From: Curtobacterium sp. ER1/6 | Lineage (GTDB): Bacteria; Actinomycetota; Actinomycetes; Actinomycetales; Microbacteriaceae | Assembly: GCF_001742745.1 (NCBI RefSeq) | Contig: NZ_MJAK01000010.1 | Location: forward strand, 1-64,000 | Reading direction: 5' to 3' | Length of the DNA stretch: 64,000 bases | Part shown: positions 44,596-55,054 of the stretch, piece by piece | How positions within the stretch are numbered: position 1 is the stretch's first letter | Layout of the letters: each line of letters starts with the position of its first letter | The notes under the pieces: model-generated | Databases searched by the model: none | Told to the model about the DNA's origin: nothing | Seen by the model: only the letters and a program-made list of their open reading frames with translations | Program-made: the position numbers and the translations under genes

Positions 44596-45710
44596 CGCAC
44601 GACGACCAGCCGCACGCCGTCCAGCCGCACGCCGTCCAGCCGCACGCCGACCAGCCGCACCGCCCAGCGGCCCGCACCGACGTGCCGGGCGCGAGCCGTG
44701 CCTCCCGTCCGACCGTCCGTCGCCGCGCGCTCGCCGCAGCCGCCGTGGCGGGCGCGAGCACCCTCGTCCTGACCGGCTGCGGCCTGCAGCCGGCCGCGTC
44801 CTTCGTACCGGGCGCCGCACCCGGCTCGATCCAGCGGATCGACGACCTGCCGGACGACGCCCACCTGACCGTCACGTCGAAGAACTTCACCGAGCAGCTC
44901 GTGCTCGGGAAGATCGCCGTGCTCGCCGCGAAGGCCGCCGGGTTCGACGTGACCGACGAGACCAACGTGCCCGGCTCCGTCGCCGTCCGCGAGCTGATGA
45001 CCTCGCACAGCGCCGACGTGACGTACGAGTACACGGGCACGGCCTGGCTGACGTTCATGGCGCACGACCAGGGGATCCCGGACAAGACCGAGCAGTGGCA
45101 GGCGGTGAAGGACGAGGACGCCGGCAACGGCCTGACCTGGCTCGAACCCGCGCCGATGAACAACACGTACGCCTTCGCCGTGCGCGACGAGGCCGTCCCC
45201 GAGCTCGACGACGTGCAGACGCTGTCGGACATCACGAAGCTCCCGGTCGACCAGCGCACGTTCTGCGTCGAGTCGGAGTTCAACTCGCGTGCGGACGGCT
45301 TCAAGCCGATGCTCGAGAAGTACGGCCTGGAGCTCGGTGGCTCGGGGGAGGACGGCGTGCCGACGAGCAACGTCAGCATCCTCGACACCGGGACGGTCTA
45401 CACGGCCACGGACCGCGGCAAGTGCAACTTCGGCGAGGTCTTCACCACCGACGGGCGCATCAAGTCGCTCGGGCTCACCGTCCTCGAGGACGACCGGGGC
45501 TTCTTCCCGGCGTACAACGTCGCGCCGGTGATCGACTCGGCCACGCTCGAGGAGTACCCGCAGCTCCGCGACGTGTACGACCAGATCTCGCCGGCGTTGA
45601 CCGACGAGGTGCTGCAGGAGCTCAACCGGCAGGTGGACGTCGAGGGGCGTGAGCCGGCGGACGTCGCGTTCGACTGGATGGTCGACGAGGGCTTCATCAC
45701 GGCGCCCTGA
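44592..45710 (+). CDS. Osmoprotectant-binding lipoprotein (OpuCC/ProX type)
   Basis: Binding protein of 372 residues. The signal segment ends STLVLTGC (lipobox) after an unusually long N-terminal tail made of repeated QPHAV. The type II periplasmic-binding fold includes VTSKNFTEQLVLGKIA, VTYEYTGTAWLTFM and GFFPAYNVAPVID; aromatics near TGTAWL probably bind the quaternary amine. It is the last gene of the operon and is followed by a terminator hairpin. Confidence 0.9.
   Translation: MTHDDQPHAVQPHAVQPHADQPHRPAARTDVPGASRASRPTVRRRALAAAAVAGASTLVLTGCGLQPAASFVPGAAPGSIQRIDDLPDDAHLTVTSKNFTEQLVLGKIAVLAAKAAGFDVTDETNVPGSVAVRELMTSHSADVTYEYTGTAWLTFMAHDQGIPDKTEQWQAVKDEDAGNGLTWLEPAPMNNTYAFAVRDEAVPELDDVQTLSDITKLPVDQRTFCVESEFNSRADGFKPMLEKYGLELGGSGEDGVPTSNVSILDTGTVYTATDRGKCNFGEVFTTDGRIKSLGLTVLEDDRGFFPAYNVAPVIDSATLEEYPQLRDVYDQISPALTDEVLQELNRQVDVEGREPADVAFDWMVDEGFITAP
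44606..44660 (+). repeat. 15-bp coding tandem repeat in the binding-protein leader
   Basis: Three and a half units of CCAGCCGCACGCCGT encoding the repeated QPHAV of the lipoprotein N-terminus, with the frame kept. Confidence 0.9.
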
Positions 45711-45772
45711 CCGGGTGGTCGGGACGTCGGGTCGTCGGTCCCTCCGGCGGGTCCGGCGGATCCGGCAGGTCG

Positions 45773-45813
45773 GACGGGAGGCGCGGCGCCGGTGGGGTAC
45801 TGCGCCTCCCGTC
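45773..45813. terminator. GACGGGAGGC-family hairpin, copy 9
   Basis: Arms of 12 bp (GACGGGAGGCGC) with a 17-nt loop between the convergent osmoprotectant operon and the TetR gene. No further copies were seen from 45.8 to 64 kb. Confidence 0.75.
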
Positions 45814-45850
45814 GTTCGCGGGGTCGCGTCGCGGGCGCAGCCTGCGCCGG

Positions 45851-45901
45851 TCTGCGTCGGGTCGGTCTGCGTCGGGTCGGTCGGCGTCTGCGTCGGGCCG
45901 G
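45851..45901 (-). repeat. 15-bp tandem repeat after the TetR stop codon
   Basis: Units of TCTGCGTCGGGTCGG: two exact copies, then a 6-bp interruption and a third copy with one change, ending 1 bp from the TetR gene stop (minus strand). Confidence 0.8.
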
Positions 45902-45902
45902 G

Positions 45903-46538
45903 TCAGGCCGCGTCGAGGCGGGTGGCGGTGTCGCGGATGGTCGCGACGAGTCGGGCGCGCACCTCGACGGGGTCCGAGCCCTCGTGGCGGGCCGCGCTGC
46001 GCAGCCCGGTCATGCACATGCCCAGGAGCATCTCGGCGGCCTCGGGCGTCGCCGCCTCGGGCCCCCATGCCGGGTCGCGCGCCAGGATCGTCCGGACGGC
46101 GCCGGTCATCGCCTCGGCCACCGTCGTCATCCGAGCCACCTGCCGGCGCACGAGCTGCGGGAAGCGCACGATGACCTCCTTGCGGTCCGTGCGCTCGCGC
46201 TCGTCGCCGAAGGACTCGCCGAACACCAGGAACGCCAGGTCGACCACGGCCTCGACGACGGGTCGGCCGGACACCGCGGCGAGGTGGGCGTCCAGCGCCT
46301 CTGGCGAGAGGTCGACCTCGGTGTGCCCGAGGACGGCGTCCTCCTTGCTGGCGAAGTAGTTGAAGAACGTCCGCGGGGAGACGTCCGCGCGAGCGGCGAT
46401 CTGCTCGATGGTCGTGCGCTCGAGGTCCTGCTCGAGGACGAGGGACCGGGCGGCGCGGGCGATGCGGCGACGCGTCTCGAGGCGCTTGCGGTCGCGCAGG
46501 CCCAGCGCGGGAGCCGGTGCGGACGCGGTGTCGGACAT
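45903..46538 (-). CDS. TetR-family regulator
   Basis: Regulator of 211 residues: DRKRLETRRRIARAARSLVLEQDLERTTIEQIAARADVSPRTFFNYFASKEDAVLG is a classic TetR HTH (AcrR-like). The ligand domain is unassigned. TACAGT lies 6 nt before the ATG. It is divergent from a GNAT gene. Confidence 0.88.
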   Translation of the reverse strand: MSDTASAPAPALGLRDRKRLETRRRIARAARSLVLEQDLERTTIEQIAARADVSPRTFFNYFASKEDAVLGHTEVDLSPEALDAHLAAVSGRPVVEAVVDLAFLVFGESFGDERERTDRKEVIVRFPQLVRRQVARMTTVAEAMTGAVRTILARDPAWGPEAATPEAAEMLLGMCMTGLRSAARHEGSDPVEVRARLVATIRDTATRLDAA

Positions 46539-46636
46539 GGCGTCACTGTAGCCGTCGCAGGCCCGGATCTGCAGGGTGCGCAAGCTTGCAGGCGTGCACC
46601 GGACGTGCGGGCGTGCCGTTGCCTAGTGTCGGACAC

Positions 46637-47164
46637 GTGGCGGCTTCGGGACGGGACCTCGGCGACGGGTGTGCGCTCACACTGCGCGACCTCAGCACCG
46701 TCGACGCCGTGCACGACCTCGTCGCGGCGAACCTCGAGCGGCTCCGCGCGGCCGAGCCGTGGGCGTGGGGGCCGGTGACCCGCGAGGCCCTGGTGCTGCA
46801 CACCGAGCAGCTGCTCGGCCGGTACGCGATGGACCGGGCGGTGCCGTGCGTCATCCGCTCCGCGGGACGGATCGTCGGGTCCGCCTCGCTCGCACTCGAC
46901 CCGCACCTCGGCCAGGCGTCGCTCGGGTACTGGGTCGACGCCGGGTCGGAGGGGCGGGGGATCGCGCACCGGGCGGCCGCCGCGCTCGTCGAGGTCGCCC
47001 GCGAGCGGGGGAGTGCCCGGGTCGAGATCCGGACCGGGGTGGACAACGAGCGCAGTCGGCGGCTCGCGGAGCGCCTCGGGTTCGCGCACGAGGGGACGCT
47101 CCGCAGCGCGCTGCCGCTCGGTGACCGCCGGGTCGACGTCGCGGTCTACGGCTTGGTGCTCTGA
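46637..47164 (+). CDS. GNAT-family N-acetyltransferase (RimJ/RimL-like)
   Basis: Acetyltransferase of 175 residues. LGYWVDAGSEGRGIAHRAAAAL is the acetyl-CoA Q/RxxGxG/A loop, and NERSRRLAERLGFAHEG is the C-terminal RimL-type motif. It probably acetylates ribosomal-protein N-termini or small amines. TAGTGT is 7 nt before the GTG at 46637. Confidence 0.85.
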   Translation: MAASGRDLGDGCALTLRDLSTVDAVHDLVAANLERLRAAEPWAWGPVTREALVLHTEQLLGRYAMDRAVPCVIRSAGRIVGSASLALDPHLGQASLGYWVDAGSEGRGIAHRAAAALVEVARERGSARVEIRTGVDNERSRRLAERLGFAHEGTLRSALPLGDRRVDVAVYGLVL

Positions 47165-47176
47165 CCCGACGCGGAT

Positions 47177-48272
<1,096 letters not shown>

Positions 48273-48307
48273 TCCTCGCCGGTCCCTGCCCGGGAGCGGC
48301 GCTCGGC

Positions 48308-48364
48308 CCTGGTCGTTCCGGGCGTACCTGGTCCTCTCGGGCGTACCTGGTCGTTCCGATCCAC
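48308..48364 (+). repeat. 19-bp tandem repeat downstream of a gene
   Basis: Three units with the core CCTGGTCGTTCCGGGCGTA (48308-48326, 48327-48345, 48346-48364, the last two diverged), 36 bp after the stop of the 47586-48272 gene. The third unit pairs with a downstream ACCAGG, so it may be a terminator. Confidence 0.7.
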
Positions 48365-48493
48365 CAGGCATGCCCGGTTCCACCAGCCATCACAGGCGTT
48401 CTGGGAAGGAACGGGCAGCCAGCGCGGTCGGGCGTCCCGCGGCGGAACGGTCGTCTGACCGAGCACGGAAGCACGGCACCCTAGGCTCGGGCC

Positions 48494-49939
48494 ATGGTTG
48501 ATGCGGTGGTCGTCGGTGCCGGACCGAACGGGCTCGCGGCGGCGGTCACGCTCGCGCGGGCCGGTCTGTCGGTCGAGGTCGTCGAGCGGAACGACACGAT
48601 CGGCGGCGGCGCCCGCACGGCGGAGCTCACGCTGCCGGGCTTCCACCACGACGTCTGCTCGGCCGTGCACCCGATGGCGCTGCAGTCCGAGTTCTTCCGG
48701 CGCTTCCGGATGGAGGACCGCATCGAGCTCCGGCTGCCCGACGTGCAGTACGGCCACCCCCTCGACGGCGGCCGCGCCGGCATCGCCTACCGCGACCTCG
48801 AGCGCACGGCCGAGGCGCTGGGCGTCGACGGTCCCGCGTTCCGCAACCTCATGGCGCCGCTGTCCCGCAACGCCGACCAGGTCGCCGACTTCGCCACCGA
48901 CGCGCTCCTGCACGTGCCGCGGCACCCGCTGACCGTGGCGCGCTTCGGCCTGCGCGCGCTGGAGCAGGGGAGCGCCGCGTGGAACCTGCGCTTCCGCGAC
49001 GACGTGGCCCCGGCGATGGTGTCCGGCGTCGCGGCGCACTCCATCCAGCACATGCCGTCGCTGTCCACGGCCGCCGCGGCGCTGTCGCTCGGCTCGTACG
49101 CGCACGGCCGCGGGTGGCCGGTGCCGATCGGCGGCAGCCAGGCGATCGTCGATGCGCTCGCCGCGGACCTCGTCGCCCACGGCGGCACGATCGAGACCGG
49201 TCGCGAGGTCCGGTCGCTCGCCGACCTCACCCCGGCGAAGGCCGTGCTCTTCGACACGAGCGTGCCGGGGATGCTCGGCATCGCGGGGAAGCAGATCCCG
49301 ACCCCGAAGCGCGGCGCCCTCCGACGCTTCCGGTTCGGCAACGCGGCGGCGAAGGTCGACTTCGCACTGTCCGACCCGGTGCCCTGGACGAACACGGAGC
49401 TGCGCCGGGCGGGGACGGTCCACATCGGCGGCACCCGGGCGGAGATCGCCGCGGCGGAGCGTGCGGTCGCGAACGGGCAGCACGCCGAGCGGCCGTACGT
49501 GCTCGGGTCGGAGCCGACGGTGGTCGACCCGGGTCGTGCGCCGCGCGGCAAGCACGTCTTCTGGGCGTACGCGCACGTGCCGGCGGGATCCGACGTCGAC
49601 CCCACGGACGCGATCGTCCGGCAGGTCGAGCGGTTCGCCCCCGGATTCCGCGACACGATCCTGCAGTCGGCCAGCCGCACGGCCGTGCAGATGGGCGAGT
49701 ACAACCCCAACTACGTCGGCGGCGACATCGCCGCCGGGGCCGCGAGCTTCTGGCAGCTCGTCAAGCGGCCCGTCCTGTCGTCCGACCCCTGGCGCATGGG
49801 CGGCGGCATGTACCTGTGCTCGGAGGCGTCAGCACCCGGCCCCGGGGTGCACGGCATGGCGGGGTGGCACGCCGCCCGCAGTGCCCTCACGCACACCTTC
49901 GGGCTGTCCGAGCACGTCGACCTCGAACCGGAGGACTGA
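48494..49939 (+). CDS. Phytoene-desaturase-like FAD oxidoreductase
   Basis: Protein of 481 residues. The FAD-binding start [38 protein letters not shown] is the CrtI/amine-oxidase dinucleotide motif. The middle and C-terminus, with [23 protein letters not shown] and the final [16 protein letters not shown], follow the NAD(P)/FAD phytoene-dehydrogenase-like family. No carotenoid genes are nearby, so a different substrate is possible. TAGGCT is 6 nt before the ATG. Cotranscribed with the SRPBCC gene 3 bp downstream. Confidence 0.87.
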   Translation: MVDAVVVGAGPNGLAAAVTLARAGLSVEVVERNDTIGGGARTAELTLPGFHHDVCSAVHPMALQSEFFRRFRMEDRIELRLPDVQYGHPLDGGRAGIAYRDLERTAEALGVDGPAFRNLMAPLSRNADQVADFATDALLHVPRHPLTVARFGLRALEQGSAAWNLRFRDDVAPAMVSGVAAHSIQHMPSLSTAAAALSLGSYAHGRGWPVPIGGSQAIVDALAADLVAHGGTIETGREVRSLADLTPAKAVLFDTSVPGMLGIAGKQIPTPKRGALRRFRFGNAAAKVDFALSDPVPWTNTELRRAGTVHIGGTRAEIAAAERAVANGQHAERPYVLGSEPTVVDPGRAPRGKHVFWAYAHVPAGSDVDPTDAIVRQVERFAPGFRDTILQSASRTAVQMGEYNPNYVGGDIAAGAASFWQLVKRPVLSSDPWRMGGGMYLCSEASAPGPGVHGMAGWHAARSALTHTFGLSEHVDLEPED

Positions 49940-49942
49940 ACC

Positions 49943-50395
49943 GTGGCCAAGAACGTCCGCATCATGCACTGCACCCCGGAGCAGGTCTTCGACGTGCTCC
50001 GCGACGGCTGGCTCTACCCGACCTGGGTGGTCGGTGCCTCGCGCATGCGCGGCCAGGACCCCGCGTGGCCCGCCGTCGGCAGCGAGCTGCACCACTCGTT
50101 CGGCATCTGGCCGTTCGTCATCGACGACACCACCACGGTGCTCGAGGTGGACGAGCCACGGCGCCTGGTCATCGAGGCGCGGGGCTGGCCGTTCGGCGAG
50201 GCCCGTGTCGAGGTCGACGTCGAACCCCACCCGCGCGGCTGCCGGGTGACCCTGCGCGAGGAGTTCGTGCGCGGAGCGGTGTCGCTCGTCCCCGGGTTCC
50301 TCGCACAGCCGGGCATCTGGATCCGCAACCACGAGGGCATCCGCCGGTTGCGTTGGATCGCCGAGGGCCGCGCCGCCGTCACTCCGCGCGGCTGA
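49943..50395 (+). CDS. SRPBCC/START-like protein
   Basis: Protein of 150 residues with the polyketide-cyclase/SRPBCC fold: CTPEQVFDVLRDGWLYPTWVVGASRMR, VDEPRRLVIEARGWPFGEARVEVDVEP and REEFVRGAVSLVPGFL. It could bind a hydrophobic product of the oxidoreductase before it (inference from the 3-bp spacing). The 3' end overlaps the convergent shikimate-dehydrogenase-like gene by 17 bp. Confidence 0.82.
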   Translation: MAKNVRIMHCTPEQVFDVLRDGWLYPTWVVGASRMRGQDPAWPAVGSELHHSFGIWPFVIDDTTTVLEVDEPRRLVIEARGWPFGEARVEVDVEPHPRGCRVTLREEFVRGAVSLVPGFLAQPGIWIRNHEGIRRLRWIAEGRAAVTPRG

Positions 50396-51197
50396 ACGCG
50401 CTCGCGCGCTGCACCTGGTCGTCCGTCAGGGCGACGCCCGTGTAGCGCTCGAACTGGCGCGCCGCCTGGAGCGCGATGACCTCGGCGCCGGTGACGACCC
50501 GGGCGCCGGACGCGCGTCCGGCGCGGACCAGCGGGGTCTCGGCGGGGAACGCCACGACGTCGAAGACCGTGGACGCGGCGTCGACCCGGTCCTGCTCGAA
50601 GGCCAGCGCGTCCTCGTCGTCCCCGCGCATGCCGAGCGGCGTGACGTTCACGAGCACGTCGGCCTCCGGCGCCTGCTGCTCGACGGGGACCCAGTCGAAG
50701 CCGTACTGCTCGGCGAGGGCGGGGCCGGCGGTCGTGTTCCGCGCGACGACCGTGAGGTGGTCGAAGCCCGCGCCGCGGAACGCCGCGGTGACCGCCTTCG
50801 CCATGCCACCGGAACCGCGCAGGACCACGCGGGCGGCGGGGTCGACCTCGTGCGTGCGGAGCAGGGCGGCGACGGCCTCGTAGTCGGTGTTCGACGCGGT
50901 GAGCACGCCGTCGTCGTTCACCACGGTGTTGACCGACCGGATCGCCTCGGCGGAGTCCTCGACCACGTCGACGAGGGGGATGACCGCCTCCTTGAAGGGC
51001 ATCGACACCGAGCAGCCGCGGATGCCGAGCGCGCGGATGCCGGCGACCGCGCCGGGCAGGTCGGTCGTCGTGAAGGCCTTGTACGCGAAGTTCAACCCGA
51101 GCTCGTCGTAGAGGAAGTTGTGGAAGCGCGTGCCGATGTTGCTCGGGCGGGCCGCGAGCGAGATGCAGACCTGCATGTCCTTGTTGAGGATGGGCAT
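50379..51197 (-). CDS. Shikimate dehydrogenase-like protein (AroE/YdiB family)
   Basis: Protein of 272 residues. The substrate-domain Lys is in SVSMPFKEAV, paired with the Asp in ASNTDYEA. The NADP domain has VLRGSGGMAKAVTAAF. The usual N-terminal SLSPxxHN is replaced by ISLAARPSNIGTRFHNFLY. This variant occurs in AroE paralogues, so whether it serves the shikimate pathway or quinate/other acids is uncertain. Confidence 0.82.
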   Translation of the reverse strand: MPILNKDMQVCISLAARPSNIGTRFHNFLYDELGLNFAYKAFTTTDLPGAVAGIRALGIRGCSVSMPFKEAVIPLVDVVEDSAEAIRSVNTVVNDDGVLTASNTDYEAVAALLRTHEVDPAARVVLRGSGGMAKAVTAAFRGAGFDHLTVVARNTTAGPALAEQYGFDWVPVEQQAPEADVLVNVTPLGMRGDDEDALAFEQDRVDAASTVFDVVAFPAETPLVRAGRASGARVVTGAEVIALQAARQFERYTGVALTDDQVQRASAFSRAE

Positions 51198-51285
51198 GGC
51201 ACGAGTGTCCCACGCTGCCGCCGATGGAGCGGTCCATGCCCGACCGACTCGGAGGCCGCCCGTCCGGACGGGTTAGTGTGCAGGG

Positions 51286-52659
51286 GTGCCGGTCTCCGTG
51301 TTCGATCTGTTCAGCGTCGGGATCGGCCCGTCGAGTTCCCACACCGTCGGGCCGATGCGAGCCGGGGCCGCCTTCGCCGCCGCGGTCGTCGACGCACCGG
51401 TCGCCGGGATCGACGTCCACCTGTACGGCTCGCTCGCCTCGACCGGGCAGGGGCACGGCACCCTCGGCGCGGTGCTCGCCGGCTTGATGGGGTCCGCTCC
51501 CGAGACGGTGGACCCCGACGAGATGGTCGCGGCGCTCGAGGACCTCGAGCGCACCGGGTCACTGCGACTGGCCGGTGGCGCGACGGTGCCGTTCCGCCAG
51601 GCCGACATCGTGCTGCACCCCCTGACCATGCTGCCGCGGCACCCGAACGCGATGCGGCTGACCGCCACCGACGCCGCCGGTGCCGTGCTCGCCGAGGAGA
51701 CCTACTACTCGATCGGCGGCGGCTTCGTCACGAGCGACACCGAGGGAGTCGTGGCCGAGGCCGCGATCCCCGTCGACGACGCCGTGCCGTACCCGTTCTC
51801 GAGCGGCGCCGAGCTCCTCGCCGCCTGCGCCGCGACGGGCCTGCCCGTGAGCGGGATCGCACTGGCGAACGAGACCGTGAGCCGTGGCGCGGACGACGTG
51901 CGCACGGGGCTCCTGCACGTGCACGACGTCATGCGCGAGAGCGTCGAGCGGAGCATCCGCCGGACCGGGACCCTGCCGGGCGGCCTCGCCGTGCGTCGGC
52001 GTGCCGCGGACTGGTACGAGCAGCTCACCCGGGACGACCCGCACCACGACCCGCTCTTCGCGATGGAGTGGGTGAACCTCACCGCGATGGCGGTCAACGA
52101 GGAGAACGCCACCGGCGGCCGGGTGGTGACCGCGCCGACGAACGGCGCCGCGGGGATCATCCCGGCGGTGCTGTCGTACGCGCTCACCTACGTCTCCGAG
52201 ATCGCGCCGGAGGACCGCGACGACGCCGTGGTCCGGTTCCTGCTCACGGCGGGGGCGGTCGGCTCGATCTACAAGGAGCGGGCGTCGATCTCCGGCGCCG
52301 AGGTCGGCTGCCAGGGCGAGGTCGGGTCCGCGGCGTCGATGGCCGCCGCCGGGCTCGCCGAGGTCCTCGGCGGCAGTCCCGAGCAGGTGGAGAACGCCGC
52401 CGAGATCGCGATGGAGCACAACCTCGGCCTGACCTGCGACCCGATCGGCGGGCTCGTGCAGATCCCGTGCATCGAGCGGAACGCGATCGCGGCGAACAAG
52501 GCGATCAACGCGGCGCGGATGGCGATGCGCGGCGACGGGGTGCACCACGTGTCGCTCGACCAGGTGGTCGAGACGATGCGGCAGACGGGTGCCGACATGT
52601 CGACGAAGTACAAGGAGACCGCGATGGGCGGTCTGGCGGTGAACGTCCCGCTCTGCTGA
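51286..52659 (+). CDS. sdaA: L-serine ammonia-lyase, iron-sulfur, single chain
   Basis: Enzyme of 457 residues that converts L-serine to pyruvate and ammonia. It starts [24 protein letters not shown], with the beta-subunit domain first. The [4Fe-4S] cysteines are in [23 protein letters not shown] and VQIPCIERN. The C-terminal tail ends VPLC, with the last cysteine a candidate active-site ligand as in related lyases. TAGTGT is 6 nt before the GTG. Confidence 0.93.
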   Translation: MPVSVFDLFSVGIGPSSSHTVGPMRAGAAFAAAVVDAPVAGIDVHLYGSLASTGQGHGTLGAVLAGLMGSAPETVDPDEMVAALEDLERTGSLRLAGGATVPFRQADIVLHPLTMLPRHPNAMRLTATDAAGAVLAEETYYSIGGGFVTSDTEGVVAEAAIPVDDAVPYPFSSGAELLAACAATGLPVSGIALANETVSRGADDVRTGLLHVHDVMRESVERSIRRTGTLPGGLAVRRRAADWYEQLTRDDPHHDPLFAMEWVNLTAMAVNEENATGGRVVTAPTNGAAGIIPAVLSYALTYVSEIAPEDRDDAVVRFLLTAGAVGSIYKERASISGAEVGCQGEVGSAASMAAAGLAEVLGGSPEQVENAAEIAMEHNLGLTCDPIGGLVQIPCIERNAIAANKAINAARMAMRGDGVHHVSLDQVVETMRQTGADMSTKYKETAMGGLAVNVPLC

Positions 52660-52663
52660 GCGG

Positions 52664-52885
52664 TCAGTCGACCCGCATCTCGAGCGTGACGTCGCACGGC
52701 GCCACGTGCCGCTGCCCGTCGTCGTCGAGCACGATGAGCGAGGGGCGGCCGTGCGCGTCGAGGACGTCGACGGCGGTGCCGAGGACCGACCGGCCGCGGT
52801 CCTCGTAGCGCACCACGGCGTGCATCGGGACGTCGTCCGGGGTCACCGGACGCCAGGGCATCGTTCCTGTGGCGTCGATCTGCAT
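52664..52885 (-). CDS. Small hypothetical protein
   Basis: Protein of 73 residues starting MQIDATGTMPWRPV, with a compact beta-like core (HAVVRYEDRGRSVLGTAVDVLDAHGRPSLIVLDDDGQRHVAPCDVTLEM). Family not recognised. It ends 4 bp after the sdaA stop on the opposite strand. Confidence 0.6.
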   Translation of the reverse strand: MQIDATGTMPWRPVTPDDVPMHAVVRYEDRGRSVLGTAVDVLDAHGRPSLIVLDDDGQRHVAPCDVTLEMRVD

Positions 52886-52986
52886 GCCGACATCCTGCCG
52901 GTTGTCCAGATCACGCACACAATCGACGAGTGCTCCTCGACTCCTGCGGACGGTCCTCCGGGTCGCGCGCGCGTACGGTCGGCACC

Positions 52987-53268
52987 ATGAGCGCGACCGG
53001 CCACGACCAGCCCGACCAGCCCGACCAGCCCGACCACGACGAGCTCGACGACGGGGTCGACATGTCCTTCGAGGAACGGCGGCAGGACACCTTCCGGCGC
53101 ATGTCCGGCTCCGACGAGCACGACGCGGACCCGCGGGTCGAGGTCTCGCGCGCCGAGGACGGCGACGTCCGCATCGACGTCGCCGACACCGCGGCGGTCC
53201 GCCCGGGCGACGCCGCCGGCACCGACCCCCGCACGGACGCGGCGCAGGACCCGCACCACGCCGACTGA
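52987..53268 (+). CDS. Small acidic hypothetical protein
   Basis: Protein of 93 residues, acidic and probably disordered, with a QPD repeat (DQPDQPDQPDHDE) near the start. TACGGT is 7 nt before the ATG. Family not recognised. Confidence 0.5.
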   Translation: MSATGHDQPDQPDQPDHDELDDGVDMSFEERRQDTFRRMSGSDEHDADPRVEVSRAEDGDVRIDVADTAAVRPGDAAGTDPRTDAAQDPHHAD

Positions 53269-53311
53269 CCCACGGTCCGGCGGGGACGGTGGTCCGGGGG
53301 AAGATCGACGG

Positions 53312-54997
53312 GTGCACCTCGTCCTCCACCGCGTCGACGGCGGCGTCACGGCGACGCCCCTGACCGACGCGGGGGAGCCGGCGGGTGAGCCGACCCGGCT
53401 GGACGACCCGCGCCTCCCGGCCTTCGTCGCCGCGCACGACGGACCGGACGTCCGCTGGGTCTGGGACGACACGGCCCGCTGGTACCCGGCCGTCCTCGCA
53501 GCCGGCGGCCGCGTCGCCCGCTGCACCGACCTGCGGCTGTGCCGCCGCATCCTGCGCGGTGCGCTCGCCGCGCGGGACACGGCCCTCGCGCGGCTCCCCG
53601 GCGACACGTGGGACGCCCCCGGCCAGGAGGCCCGTCCCACCCGTGCGACGCAGGCGTCGCTCTTCGACGACGCGCTCTTCACCGTCGCGCCCGCCGACGA
53701 CGCGGCCGACCCGGTCGTCGAGCTCCGCCGCCAGCTCGACGCGGTCGCCACCTCGACCACGCCCGGCGCGCTGCGCCTGCTCACCACCGCGGAGTCCGCC
53801 GGCGCACTCGTGGCCGCCGAGATCCTGCACGCGGGCCTACCGTGGCGGGCGGACGTGCACGAGCGCCTGCTTGAGGACGCACTCGGGCCGCGGGTGCCCG
53901 CCGGGGTGCGGCCGCGTCGGCTCGAGGAGCTCGCGGTCGTGATCCGCGGACACCTCGGCGACCCGGCGCTCAACCCGGACTCGCCGACCGACGTGCTCCG
54001 GTCGCTCCGGGCCGCGGGCCTGATGGTGGCGAGCACGCGGAAGTGGGAGCTGCAGGAGCTCGAGCACCCGGTCATCGCCCCGCTGCTCGAGTACAAGCGC
54101 CTGTCTCGCCTGCTCACCGCGAACGGCTGGGCCTGGCTCGACGAGTGGGTGCAGGACGGCCGCTTCCACCCGAAGTACGTCGTCGGCGGGGTCGTCACCG
54201 GTCGCTGGGCGGCGGACGGCGGCGGTGCGATGCAGTTGCCGAAGACCGTGCGTGGCGCTGTGGTGGCCGACGACGGCTGGGCCTTCGTCGTCGCGGACGC
54301 CGCACAGCTCGAGCCGCGGGTGCTCGCCGCGATGGCGGGGGACCGGGCGATGGCGACGGCGGGCGACGGGCGCGACCTGTACGACGGCGTGGTGGCCTCG
54401 GGCGCGGTGGAGGCCCGGCAGCAGGCCAAGGGCGCGATGCTCGGCGCGATGTACGGCGCGACCCAGGGCGACGCCGGCCGACTCGTGCCCCGGCTCGCGC
54501 GCGCGTTCCCGGCCGCGCTCGGCCTGGTCGACCGGGCCGCCCGGGCGGGGGAACGCGGGGAGCCCGTCACGACCCTGCTGGGTCGGACGTCACCGGTGCC
54601 GGACGAGGCTTGGTTCGCCGCCCGCAACCGGGCGTGGTCGGTGGACGGGACGACCGCCCAGCAGCGGGCGGTCGAGTCCCGTGCCCGGAGCTGGGGACGG
54701 TTCACGCGGAACTTCGTGGTGCAGGGGACCGCGGCCGAGTGGGCGCTCGCGTGGATGGGGTCGCTGCGCACCCGGCTCGCGACGCGGTTCCCGGGCCCGG
54801 TGACGGCCGGGCCGCACCTGGTGTTCTTCGTGCACGACGAGATCGTGGTGCACACACCGGTCGAGCACGCCGCGTTCGTCGCCGAGCAGGTCCGGGCGGC
54901 GGCGGTGGACGCCGGGCGGCTGCTCTTCCGGGACTTCCCCGTGGTGTTCCCGCTGTCGGTCTCCACGGTGCGGGACTACGGGGCCGCGAAGGACTGA
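53312..54997 (+). CDS. Family A DNA polymerase-like protein (minimal, exo-domain-degenerate)
   Basis: Protein of 561 residues, shorter than PolA (about 900). The C-terminal polymerase domain keeps motif A as VVADAAQLEPRVLAA (where PolA has DYSQIELR), motif B RQQAKGAMLGAMYG and motif C VFFVHDEIVVH with the catalytic HDE. The first 160 residues resemble a 3'-5' exonuclease but show no clear DEDD carboxylates. Actinobacteria often carry this second polymerase besides PolA; its role in repair is not established. Starts at a GTG. Confidence 0.85.
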   Translation: MHLVLHRVDGGVTATPLTDAGEPAGEPTRLDDPRLPAFVAAHDGPDVRWVWDDTARWYPAVLAAGGRVARCTDLRLCRRILRGALAARDTALARLPGDTWDAPGQEARPTRATQASLFDDALFTVAPADDAADPVVELRRQLDAVATSTTPGALRLLTTAESAGALVAAEILHAGLPWRADVHERLLEDALGPRVPAGVRPRRLEELAVVIRGHLGDPALNPDSPTDVLRSLRAAGLMVASTRKWELQELEHPVIAPLLEYKRLSRLLTANGWAWLDEWVQDGRFHPKYVVGGVVTGRWAADGGGAMQLPKTVRGAVVADDGWAFVVADAAQLEPRVLAAMAGDRAMATAGDGRDLYDGVVASGAVEARQQAKGAMLGAMYGATQGDAGRLVPRLARAFPAALGLVDRAARAGERGEPVTTLLGRTSPVPDEAWFAARNRAWSVDGTTAQQRAVESRARSWGRFTRNFVVQGTAAEWALAWMGSLRTRLATRFPGPVTAGPHLVFFVHDEIVVHTPVEHAAFVAEQVRAAAVDAGRLLFRDFPVVFPLSVSTVRDYGAAKD

Positions 54998-55054
54998 GCG
55001 CACCCGCGTGGCGAGGCGCACGTGCTCGCAGCCGGGTCCGGGCAGGGTGGGTCG

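Noticed and set aside
48494-49939. Carotenoid biosynthesis cluster
   Set aside because: The phytoene-desaturase-like gene stands with an SRPBCC gene only; no crtB, crtE or lycopene cyclase is present.
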